Shown one piece after another: positions 25,611 to 33,490 of a stretch of DNA of 64,000 nt (its first letter is position 1; the number at the start of each line of letters is the position of its first letter). The notes under the pieces are model-generated. The model had not been told where the DNA came from and did no database searches. It was given only the letters and a program-made list of their open reading frames with translations. This DNA is from Bacteroidales bacterium (lineage in GTDB: Bacteria; Planctomycetota; Planctomycetia; Gemmatales; Gemmataceae): positions 1 through 64,000 of the forward strand of contig JAIXLE010000134.1 in NCBI GenBank assembly GCA_026931725.1. Direction: 5' to 3'. The translations under genes were made by a program, and so were the position numbers.

Positions 25611-26696
25611 ATGGAAGTGAAGCGCGGCCCGATTCTGTTTCGTTGTGATGCCACCCCGGAACAAGGCTGGGAATCGTTTTATCAGTGTCTTTCGTTGGCC
25701 GCGGCTCTGCAACGCCGCCGCCGGGGGACGCACTTCTTCAGCTACCTCGAACCGCTTTCCCTCGCTCAGGTGGTCCACCGAGCGAACAATGAATGGGTGC
25801 CCGCGGAGTCGATGGTGGGCGGCAGTGGGGATCTCGAAGCCACGCTACGGGAAGTTCGTCGACTCAACGCCGCCGCCGTGATTGTGAATAGCCCGAACGT
25901 GACACCGGAATATGTGGAACGACTATCCGGGACGGGGGCCGCGGTTCTCGTCTTCGATTCCACCGGAGCGGAGCAGTATCCTGCCGCCATCGTGGCCAAT
26001 CCATTGCTGGCACCGGGCCGCAAAGCCTTCCATGCCGAACGGGGAACGCAACTCCTGTTGGGTCGCAAGTTCGCCCTGGTGCGGGGCATCTTCCGACGGC
26101 AACGCACGATCCGGGCCACCGAGCAGCCCGGCCCGTTCCGAGCGTTGGTGGCGTTCGGAGATGACGACAACGCCGATCAAACCTTCACCCGCACAGAGCA
26201 ACTGCTAGAAATGCCGAAGGTCGACAAGGTGAGCGTGGCCGTGCGGACGCATCATCCTCGGTATCACGAACTGAAAGAATTCGCCGCCGCGAGCAAGGGC
26301 CGTTGCGAAGTGATCACGGAGCCGAAAGAGATTATGACTCGGCTCATCCGAGCGCACATGGCTTTGACCAGTGGCGACAGTTGGGCACTTGAACTCTGCT
26401 GCGTCGGTATTCCGCAACTGCTGCTACCGTCGAAACCCGCGCACCTGCTGAACGCGAAGCGGATGGATGATGAAGGGGTCGCCACTTTCTTAGGAGCCGC
26501 GGAGGAAGTGAGTTTTGAGCAACTGCATGAAGCCGTGGCCCTGGTCCTGGATGACCCGATGGAACGGCTCGGCATGACCCGCTGTGCCCGGAACCTGATC
26601 GACGGCCGGGGTGGCGATCGCATCGTCAACGGCCTGGAAATCGTGCTGCACACGCCCCGCTACAAGCAACCCGTTGGATTGCGACTGGTAGCCTAA
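25611..26696 (+). CDS. PseG/SpsG-like GT-B fold protein
   Basis: A 361-residue protein resembling PseG/SpsG nucleotide-sugar hydrolases and related GT-B glycosyltransferase-like proteins of sialic-acid-like sugar synthesis. The start FRCDATPEQGWESFYQCLSLAAAL aligns with their RxDxxxxxGxGHxxRCLxLA, but the catalytic-type His of GxGH is absent (GWESFYQC). The C-terminal half has SGDSWALELCCVGIPQLLLP and NAKRMDDEGVA, like the nucleotide-binding GxxxxEAxxxGxP region of the family. With the key His missing, it may be a non-hydrolytic relative. No other pseudaminic or legionaminic acid gene is in the window. The repeat cluster follows it. Confidence 0.65.
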   Translation: MEVKRGPILFRCDATPEQGWESFYQCLSLAAALQRRRRGTHFFSYLEPLSLAQVVHRANNEWVPAESMVGGSGDLEATLREVRRLNAAAVIVNSPNVTPEYVERLSGTGAAVLVFDSTGAEQYPAAIVANPLLAPGRKAFHAERGTQLLLGRKFALVRGIFRRQRTIRATEQPGPFRALVAFGDDDNADQTFTRTEQLLEMPKVDKVSVAVRTHHPRYHELKEFAAASKGRCEVITEPKEIMTRLIRAHMALTSGDSWALELCCVGIPQLLLPSKPAHLLNAKRMDDEGVATFLGAAEEVSFEQLHEAVALVLDDPMERLGMTRCARNLIDGRGGDRIVNGLEIVLHTPRYKQPVGLRLVA

Positions 26697-26735
26697 ATGA
26701 TAAGGAAAAAGGCAGACAGCCACGTTATGTAGCTG

Positions 26736-26904
26736 AACCGGGGGCGACAGTCCCCGGTTGTTTGCGTGTGTGCGTGCAGGGTGTGTGGGCAGAAACCGGG
26801 GACTGATCGGGAGGCATCTTACGGAACCGGGGATGATAGTCCCCGGTTGTTTGCGTGTGTGCGTGCAGGGTGTGTGGGCAGAAACCGGGGACTATCGTCC
26901 CCGG
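26736..26904. repeat. Cluster of AACCGGGG palindromes with a 56-base direct repeat
   Basis: Three hairpins share AACCGGGG/CCCCGGTT arms: 26736-26743 with 26752-26759, 26825-26832 with 26841-26848, and 26883-26890 with 26899-26904 (shorter right arm). A half-element lies at 26793-26800. An exact 56-base direct repeat spans 26749-26804 and 26838-26893 (period 89), carrying a GT-rich core (GCGTGTGTGCGTGCAGGGTG) between palindrome halves. The cluster occupies most of the 384-base gap between the PseG-like gene and polX. The rest of the gap, up to 27080, is a C/T-rich stretch (TTTTTCCTTTTGACTTTTTC). Confidence 0.8.
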
Positions 26905-27080
26905 CTCGGAAATTCAGGTGGAACCCAGGGTGAGTGTGGGGATGAAGCCTGAGTCTGTACTGATGGCATCCCATTCGTATTGTGCTTCTCTTGGCTGTTC
27001 CTTTCCCCTTTTTCCTTTTGACTTTTTCCTTTAACTACACTGACTCTACCATTCTCAGCTTGTCTCCCCGGAGCCGCTCC

Positions 27081-28874
27081 ATGACTCAGAATGATGTTGC
27101 TGCCGCGCTGGAAGAAATTGGAACACTTTTGGCCCTGAGCGGGGAGAATGACTTCCGTACGCGGGCCTACACCAATGCGGCTCGGACGATCTCGCAATTC
27201 ACTGGCGATCTGAACGCGGTCGTGCGTGGCGGGAAGCTCGGCGAGATTCGCGGTATCGGCGTGGCCCTGCGAGACAAGATCACAATTCTGGTCACGACTG
27301 GCCGGCTTCCGTACCTGGAACAACTGCGGGCGAGCGTGCCACCGGGGCTGATTGCGATGCTCCGCGTGCCGGGGCTGGGGCCGAAAAAAATCATCCAGCT
27401 GCAAAAGGATCTGCAAATCGACTCGCTGGAGAAACTCGAAGCGGCGTGCCTGGCCGGTCAGGTCGCGGAACTCAAAGGGTTCGGAGCCAAAAGCCAGGAA
27501 CGCATTTTGGAAGGCATTCGGTTCCTCGGAACGGTCGGCAATCGGGTGCGGATCGACGAGGCGTTGCCGTTGGGGGAAGCCTTGCTCGCACGGGTGCGAG
27601 CCTTTCCCGGTGTCATTCGTGCCGAGCTTTGCGGCAGCCTGCGGCGTCGTCGAGAAACGGTCAAAGACATCGACATCGTCGCCAGCAGCGCTGACCCCGG
27701 CCCGGTGATGGATGCATTCGTGAAGTTGCCCCAAGTCATCCAAGTCACCGGGCACGGCACGACGAAATCATCCATCGTCGCGGCTCTCATGGTGGGTCTG
27801 GAACGGGTCGTCATGAGTGCGGATTTGCGAGTGGTCACGGAAGAACAATTCCCCGTGGCGATGCTGCATTTCACCGGCAGCAAGGAACACAACGTCCGAC
27901 TGCGGCAACGGGCGAACGAACGCGGCTGGTCGCTCAACGAGTACGCCCTCAGCGGGGACAACGCGCCGGGGAACCTACGCACGGAAGCCGACATTTACGG
28001 GGCGCTCGATCTGGAATGGGTGCCCCCCGAAATGCGGGAAGACACCGGCGAGATCGACGTGATGGCGGCCCGAGCCGTTCCGAAGCTACTCGAACCGGGT
28101 GATATTCGCGGTGTCTTTCACAATCACACCACGGCATCCGATGGCACCGCGACACTGAAAGAAATGGCCCGTGCGGCTCAGGCACTGGGCTACGAATACT
28201 TTGGCGTGGGCGATCACTCGCAATCTCTGACCGTCGCCAACGGTCTGAATGCGAAACGGGTCCGGCAGCAATGGGCCGAAATCGACGAGTGGAATAGTCG
28301 ACTCACCGGCATTCGCATTCTGAAAGGAACCGAGTGCGACATTCTGCAGGATGGTTCGCTGGACTACCCGGATCAGTTATTGGCGGGGTTCGATTACGTC
28401 GTGGCCAGTGTGCATTCCCATTTTACCTTGTCCGAGGAGGAGCAGACGACTCGGATTTGCAAGGCGTTGGCGCACCCCGCCGTGACGATGCTGGGTCATG
28501 CGACGGGCCGACTCTTACTGCGGCGGGAAGGGTACAAGCTCAACCTGGAACGGGTGCTGCAAACGGCCGCTGAGCATGGCAAGATGATCGAAATCAACGC
28601 CCAGCCGAGCCGGCTCGATCTCGACTGGTTGCATGTGAAGCGGGCCAAGGAACTCGGAATCCCGCTCGTCATCAACCCGGATGCGCACAGCCCGGAGGAT
28701 CTGGCACTGGTTCCGTTCGGTGTCATGGTCGCGCGGCGAGGTTGGTTGACGCAAGCGGATCTGTTCAACACCCGCAGCCTGACCGAGGTTCTCGCCGAGT
28801 TGGAGAAACGCAAAGCGGCCTGGATGGCTCAAAGCGGAATCGAAACCGAGGCCCAAACACCCCCGGTTTCTTGA
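27081..28874 (+). CDS. polX: DNA polymerase X family protein with PHP exonuclease domain
   Basis: A 597-residue bacterial PolX. Residues 1-140 hold the 8-kDa-like helix-hairpin-helix DNA-binding part (GEIRGIGVALRDKI, VPGLGPKKI). The nucleotidyltransferase core carries GSLRRRRETVKDIDIVAS, with the two catalytic Asp of DID. The C-terminal PHP domain, about residue 340 on, has HNHTTASDGTATLKEM, GVGDHSQ, GTECDIL, VASVHS and NPDAHS, typical metal-binding positions for 3'-5' exonuclease or AP-site processing. It is a gap-filling repair polymerase. I chose the ATG at 27081; the in-frame region upstream is hydrophobic and lies in the C/T-rich tract. Confidence 0.95.
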   Translation: MTQNDVAAALEEIGTLLALSGENDFRTRAYTNAARTISQFTGDLNAVVRGGKLGEIRGIGVALRDKITILVTTGRLPYLEQLRASVPPGLIAMLRVPGLGPKKIIQLQKDLQIDSLEKLEAACLAGQVAELKGFGAKSQERILEGIRFLGTVGNRVRIDEALPLGEALLARVRAFPGVIRAELCGSLRRRRETVKDIDIVASSADPGPVMDAFVKLPQVIQVTGHGTTKSSIVAALMVGLERVVMSADLRVVTEEQFPVAMLHFTGSKEHNVRLRQRANERGWSLNEYALSGDNAPGNLRTEADIYGALDLEWVPPEMREDTGEIDVMAARAVPKLLEPGDIRGVFHNHTTASDGTATLKEMARAAQALGYEYFGVGDHSQSLTVANGLNAKRVRQQWAEIDEWNSRLTGIRILKGTECDILQDGSLDYPDQLLAGFDYVVASVHSHFTLSEEEQTTRICKALAHPAVTMLGHATGRLLLRREGYKLNLERVLQTAAEHGKMIEINAQPSRLDLDWLHVKRAKELGIPLVINPDAHSPEDLALVPFGVMVARRGWLTQADLFNTRSLTEVLAELEKRKAAWMAQSGIETEAQTPPVS

Positions 28875-28910
28875 TAAACACCTCTCGGTTGTCCAGCAAT
28901 CTTCGGGACA

Positions 28911-30296
28911 TCATCCCTTCAACAACTTCGTCATGCCCTGGGTCAGCTGCTGGTCAATGTCCGGGGCGCAGAATGCCACGCTGACTTCGTAGCCGCCATT
29001 TTGATACTCTTCAGCGGTGGGGATGTACCACGGTCCACCATCACCATACGCCGCCGTGGCGACGAACCGGCTCGGGGCCAGTTTCTGCGCCCGTAGCTGA
29101 TATTCCACGAACGATTCCGCGGGCAGGTGCAGGATGGCAATGTCGTTGATCTGCAAGGAACTCAGTACGATCGGCGGGGTCTTCGCTTCTGCCCGGCGAA
29201 TGTACGCCCATTCGTAAGCGACCCGATTCCGGCCGACGACGGGGCGTTTCTTATCTTCAATCTGCGCCTTCAGGGCGGCTTCGGTGTACTGGCCGCCACG
29301 CGGCGGGGGCAGCACTTCCTGAGTCTTCCATGTGACCGCGCCGATGGTTTCCCGCTTCAATGATTTGTCCGCGGCGACGATGGCATCGTGCATCCGTCCG
29401 GCGAGGATCGGCCGTTGTTCGTGGGAGCCATCGTTGTACTTCCCAGCGGTCACGTTACCGGAGCAGCCGGTGAAGTAGATGTGCGTGCAGTCCGGTTCTT
29501 CCTGCTGGCGCTGTTTCCGCGCGAGTCCGACGAAATCGCTGCTGACGCGGCCATCGCCATAGTAGCTCATCGGGTGGGTGGCGTAGTAATGGCAAGCGGC
29601 GATTTTCGTGTCTTTGTCGAAGAAGGCAACCGTGCGAAGGTTCGGATCAATCGTTCCTTCGGGCAGCGCGCGTAATTCGGGGCTCTTCGTGGCACTCGCC
29701 CGAGAGGCGATGACCTTCCCGCTGGCATCGCGTTTGATCCGCCGATTCGAGGCCACTTTGTCCACGCGGGCCTGACCGCTGGCGACATGCGTGACCCGTC
29801 GAGTTTTCTTCAATCCTGCCGCGACGGCTTTTCGGCCTCGATCCAGGCAAGTGCGGTAGAAATCGAGTTCGACGATGTGCGGCAGATCGCCTTGTTTCAA
29901 CACCATGCGTTCCGCGTCCAGGCAGGCGAACGGGGCGTTGTGCTGGTGGACGCACTGCACCGCGACGCGATCCGGCGTGGTTCCAGCGGCTTCGGCGAGT
30001 GCGGTACGCCAGGCAACATGGGCTTCGTTCAGCAAGCCGGTCCAGTCGACCGCACAGAGCACGATCGGCTTCCCGGCTCCGGTGAGCACGAAGCCGATCG
30101 CTTCGAGTGGATCATCGACGGCGACAACCGGCTTGATCCAACCGCCGCAGAGGGGATGGCCCATCGGCGGGGTGACATCGAATCGGAAAGGGGCGATGGC
30201 CAGATCCGCAGCGCGGGACGTATCCGCGGCGAGTGCCGCCATCGGCAGCAGAGCCGCGCTGGTGGCCAGAAATTCACGACGATCCGGTAGCAGCAT
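28911..30296 (-). CDS. Tat-exported neutral ceramidase-like protein
   Basis: A 461-residue protein with a twin-arginine type signal (RREFLATSAALLPMAALA). The mature part resembles the N-terminal domain of neutral/alkaline non-lysosomal ceramidase: RFDVTPPMGHPLCGG, VQCVHQHNAPF with candidate zinc His residues, CHYYATHPMSYYGDGRVSSDF and YFTGCSGNVTAGKYND, a serine-containing segment like the ceramidase active site. Planctomycetes carry many such proteins with unknown substrates; amide hydrolysis of lipids or other ligands is possible. It converges closely on polX (36 bases). Confidence 0.82.
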   Translation of the reverse strand: MLLPDRREFLATSAALLPMAALAADTSRAADLAIAPFRFDVTPPMGHPLCGGWIKPVVAVDDPLEAIGFVLTGAGKPIVLCAVDWTGLLNEAHVAWRTALAEAAGTTPDRVAVQCVHQHNAPFACLDAERMVLKQGDLPHIVELDFYRTCLDRGRKAVAAGLKKTRRVTHVASGQARVDKVASNRRIKRDASGKVIASRASATKSPELRALPEGTIDPNLRTVAFFDKDTKIAACHYYATHPMSYYGDGRVSSDFVGLARKQRQQEEPDCTHIYFTGCSGNVTAGKYNDGSHEQRPILAGRMHDAIVAADKSLKRETIGAVTWKTQEVLPPPRGGQYTEAALKAQIEDKKRPVVGRNRVAYEWAYIRRAEAKTPPIVLSSLQINDIAILHLPAESFVEYQLRAQKLAPSRFVATAAYGDGGPWYIPTAEEYQNGGYEVSVAFCAPDIDQQLTQGMTKLLKG

Positions 30297-30443
30297 GAGA
30301 AAGACCCCGAAACAGGTAGGAGAGCGCTACCATTATCGGGGCAACTGTCGGGATTGCCAAGCAAAACTCGGGATGGATATAGCCTGAATGATGGATGTTA
30401 CATCCAAGGTGTCGGTGAAGTGAGTTTGTGTCAGGGTGAATCT

Positions 30444-31325
30444 TCATCTTAACACTTGGCGATTTGTGCCGGCGAGATATGCAGGGAGAATATACTTCTC
30501 AATCGTCAATATCCGTTGCTTCATTTCCTTTTCCGGTAGGTCACGTATGATGTCGGGTAGTTCAACCCCAATCAATTCCTGAATCGCCCATGCTGCTTTT
30601 CCCTGGACTACAAACAGATCGTGTAGAACGACTTTTGCCTTCTGAAATTGCTTGGCGCTCAGTTGATTCCTGTAGCCGAACTTGACGCAAGTCGGCAGGT
30701 GTAGACCAGTGTTATTGGTAAATGCCGTGTGTGATGAATCGTGTAGCTTGGCAGCTAATAAATACAGCACTTTGTCGATTTGAGATGACGGCAGTTTGCT
30801 CCACTGTTTCAGAATATCAGCGACCTGCTGGTAATCTGTTTTGTCAAAGAATCTAGAGATTTCTTCTGAGGTAGAAATGTAAATACGAATCGCGTTCGCT
30901 CGCTTGGAGTGTTCAGCAGGCGTTAATTGATGGTGTAATATTGGCATATGTTGGGGAACGGACAGTATCAGACCGATCGCCCATGCGGCTCTACCGCATT
31001 TCATCAGTACATCTTGGGTCGGATAATACTCATAGTGCGCATCGCCATTTCCTGTCTCTCGAAACGGGATCAACACTCTCTCAGCGTCGTCGAGTCGGAG
31101 TTCTGCACGATCGTTGAGGGCACGGGCAAGACTCTGAAGAATTTCTTTCCGGTAAAGATCGCTCGAATTCCGCCACAATGATACCCGCTTCTCCATCTCT
31201 GTGTAGCTCGTATCACCATATAGTGCGGCAACGCCTCTTTCGACATTGAGTACCGCATCGACTGGAGGAGCGTGTGCAATCATCAAGGCGACGTATGCGA
31301 ATCCCGCTTGCATGGTGATACTCAA
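30444..31325 (-). CDS. Orphan protein of unknown function
   Basis: A 293-residue protein, mostly helical and soluble, that I do not recognise. Visible points are PFRETGNGDAHYEYY, CGRAAWAIGLILSVP and QGKAAWAIQELIGVELP, so a segment of the type (K/R)AAWAI appears twice and hints at an internal helical repeat. The gene is clearly AT-richer than its GC-rich neighbours, as are the restriction-modification genes beyond purM, which suggests transfer. It is divergent from purM. It could be an accessory defence gene, but nothing in the sequence proves that. Confidence 0.6.
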   Translation of the reverse strand: MSITMQAGFAYVALMIAHAPPVDAVLNVERGVAALYGDTSYTEMEKRVSLWRNSSDLYRKEILQSLARALNDRAELRLDDAERVLIPFRETGNGDAHYEYYPTQDVLMKCGRAAWAIGLILSVPQHMPILHHQLTPAEHSKRANAIRIYISTSEEISRFFDKTDYQQVADILKQWSKLPSSQIDKVLYLLAAKLHDSSHTAFTNNTGLHLPTCVKFGYRNQLSAKQFQKAKVVLHDLFVVQGKAAWAIQELIGVELPDIIRDLPEKEMKQRILTIEKYILPAYLAGTNRQVLR

Positions 31326-31622
31326 AGTATGGGATATTGGAACAATAACTGCTCAACTGTGGGATAACCCGATCTTTCATCAGACTTGGTAACCATTTGG
31401 GGTGCCTGACTACGATGGTGGTTCGATTGCGTGAGTCACCGACGGAAAAACGGCTTCATGTGTGATGTTCCTGGGAAATGTGGTCCAATTCCAATGAAGT
31501 TGCACCAACTTTCGATGATTCTCACGCCATGTTCATTACTTGTCAAGACGCTCCCAGTCCTGATCGCCGGACTTCTGTTCAAACCATAAGACAATACTGT
31601 CCCCTGGGCTGAGATTACCGCG
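31326..31622. other. Intergenic region between orphan gene and purM
   Basis: A 297-base, AT-richer stretch with no plausible gene. The only feature seen is a GACAATACT element at 31590-31598, placed like a -10 box 25 bases before the purM ATG. Confidence 0.4.
31590..31595 (+). promoter_or_regulatory. Candidate -10 box GACAAT before purM
   Basis: GACAATACT starts 33 bases before the purM ATG and differs by one base from the TACAATACT seen before the PhoD-like gene. Confidence 0.3.
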
Positions 31623-32741
31623 ATGACGAAGCCGCTGACCTATGCTGATGCCGGGCTCGACCTGGAGAAATACGCCGAGACCATGTCCGGCATCCAACCG
31701 ATGCTGGAACGCACGCAGGACAAAGCCCGCGTTCTGCCGCCGCCGTTTCCTGGTCGCAAGGGCGGCAAAGGAGCCGGGGGCTTCGCCAGCCTCTTTGACC
31801 TCGACCCGCACGCCTTACTCGGTCGCCGCAAATATCAGCATCCCGTACTCGTCTCCTGCACGGACGGGGTCGGCTCGAAACTCAAAATTGCCCGCATGAT
31901 GGGAAAGTTCGACACCGTCGGGATCGACTTGGTGGCGATGTCCGTGAACGATTTGATCTGCACGGGCGGCGAACCGTTGCTGTTCCTCGATTATCTGGCC
32001 ATGCCCACGGACGATCCCACACTCACGCAGGCACTCGTAAAAGGGATCAGCGATGGCTGCCTGGAGGCGCAATGCTCGCTCGTCGGCGGGGAAACCGCAA
32101 TTTTGCCGGACTTCTACGCGATGGGGGATTTCGACATGGCCGGGTTCTGTACCGGCGTGGTCGAGAAAGAGCGGATCATCGACGGTCGGACCATTCAGAC
32201 TGGCGATGTCGTGATCGGGCTGGCCTCCAGCGGGGTGCATTCCAACGGCTACAGTCTGGTGCGGAAGATCGTCTTCGACACCGCCCAGCTCGATGTTTCC
32301 CTTCCGGTGCCCGAACTCGGGGGCACGGTCGGCGAGGCACTATTGGAACCGACCCGTATCTATGTCAAACCGATTCGGCACATTTTGGAGAAAGCGGCTG
32401 AGTCGTTCGGCACCTCGGAACCCATGATTCGCGGCTTGGCCAACATCACCGGCGGCGGCCTGATCGACAACGTCGCTCGGATTTTGCCGGAGGGCAAGCG
32501 TGCGGTGTTGAATCGGGGTTCCTGGTCCGTGCCCGCGGTGTTCCGTTGGATGCAATGGCTGGGGAACGTCGCCCAAGCCGAGATGGATCGTGTCTTCAAC
32601 GGCGGCATCGGCTTCGTCGTTGTCTGTGCGCCCGCCGCGGAGTCCATGATCCGGGAGCAGCTCCACAGCCAAGGCATCGCCTGCTGGGACATTGGCCGCA
32701 TTCAAGATGGCCCCACCGGCGTGGAGATTGTTGGAAACTAA
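31623..32741 (+). CDS. purM: Phosphoribosylformylglycinamidine cyclo-ligase (AIR synthetase)
   Basis: PurM closes the imidazole ring in purine synthesis using ATP. The 372-residue protein has the expected YADAGLDLEKY start, SCTDGVGSKLKIA, VGIDLVAMSVNDLICTGGEPL, VGGETAILPDFY, GLASSGVHSNGYSLVRK and NITGGGLIDNVARI motifs. It is slightly longer than the E. coli enzyme (345 residues). It is GC-rich like the core genome, while AT-richer accessory genes lie on both sides. The restriction endonuclease gene starts 57 bases downstream. Confidence 0.97.
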   Translation: MTKPLTYADAGLDLEKYAETMSGIQPMLERTQDKARVLPPPFPGRKGGKGAGGFASLFDLDPHALLGRRKYQHPVLVSCTDGVGSKLKIARMMGKFDTVGIDLVAMSVNDLICTGGEPLLFLDYLAMPTDDPTLTQALVKGISDGCLEAQCSLVGGETAILPDFYAMGDFDMAGFCTGVVEKERIIDGRTIQTGDVVIGLASSGVHSNGYSLVRKIVFDTAQLDVSLPVPELGGTVGEALLEPTRIYVKPIRHILEKAAESFGTSEPMIRGLANITGGGLIDNVARILPEGKRAVLNRGSWSVPAVFRWMQWLGNVAQAEMDRVFNGGIGFVVVCAPAAESMIREQLHSQGIACWDIGRIQDGPTGVEIVGN

Positions 32742-32798
32742 ATTTTAGTGGCTGGAATCCGAGTTGGAATCGACCGATTCGCTTGCGGCGGTAGTCAG

Positions 32799-33455
32799 AT
32801 GAACAAAACCAAATTGACCATTGTTCAGTTGTGCCAAGAAGCCGCAACATTTGCTCAGATTGAGTCGGCACATTCGGAATCAACATTATACGGTGTCAAC
32901 AATGGCAAAGCGATCGGAACCTATATCGAACAAAAACTTCGAGCATATCTGGAAGCACGGTATAGCTTCGAATCGGGTAATGCTGCGGCAGGGATTGACT
33001 TTCCCAGTTTACAGGTAGACATCAAGGCGACGGACATCCGGCAGCCGCAATCGTCATGCCCGTTTAAATCGGCGCGTCAGAAGATATATGGCTTGGGGTA
33101 TTCGGTTCTCATTTTCGTATACGAGAAAACCGACCACCCCACGACCGCAACGGCTCATCTGAATTTTATGCATACTGTATTCGTGGATCGATCACGTACC
33201 GCGGATTACACCATGACAAGACTCATTCGTCAACATCTTGATGCGGGGTGTAATGCTGAAGATTTAATTGGACTTATGCGAGATAAGAATTTGCCAGTGG
33301 ATGATATTGAGGCTAGTACAATCGCGGAAGAACTATTGCGATCTCCATGTGAGCAGGGTTACTTGACTATCTCCAATGCGTTGCAATGGCGACTGCAATA
33401 CAGTCGAGTTATTGAACAGGCGGGCAAGATCGATGGGATACTGAAGCTTCGCTAG
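32799..33455 (+). CDS. Type II restriction endonuclease, PD-(D/E)XK fold
   Basis: A 218-residue protein that pairs with the downstream DNA methyltransferase. The nuclease core is readable: Glu44 in GTYIEQKL, Asp67 in GIDFP and Asp74-Ile75-Lys76 (VDIKATD), a PD-(D/E)XK arrangement, followed by QPQSSCPFKSARQKIYGLGY. GYLTISNALQWRLQYSRVI near the C-terminus belongs to the same restriction enzyme family as I remember it. It should cut unmethylated DNA at a specific site not predictable here. The gene is AT-richer than purM upstream. The ATG at 32799 fits the family start. Confidence 0.8.
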   Translation: MNKTKLTIVQLCQEAATFAQIESAHSESTLYGVNNGKAIGTYIEQKLRAYLEARYSFESGNAAAGIDFPSLQVDIKATDIRQPQSSCPFKSARQKIYGLGYSVLIFVYEKTDHPTTATAHLNFMHTVFVDRSRTADYTMTRLIRQHLDAGCNAEDLIGLMRDKNLPVDDIEASTIAEELLRSPCEQGYLTISNALQWRLQYSRVIEQAGKIDGILKLR

Positions 33456-33474
33456 TCTTCAGTCGTGCGATACA

Positions 33475-33487
33475 ATCATCTGATGAT
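33475..33487. promoter_or_regulatory. Palindrome before the methyltransferase gene
   Basis: ATCATC-T-GATGAT is a perfect 6-1-6 palindrome four bases before ATG 33491 and 18 bases before ATG 33506. It could be an operator for restriction-modification control or chance. No controller (C) protein gene is visible. Confidence 0.2.
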
Positions 33488-33490
33488 GGA

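Noticed and set aside
26736-26904. Possible CRISPR or insertion-sequence ends
   Set aside because: The repeats are palindromes of one family with shared spacers, and no transposase or cas gene lies between them.
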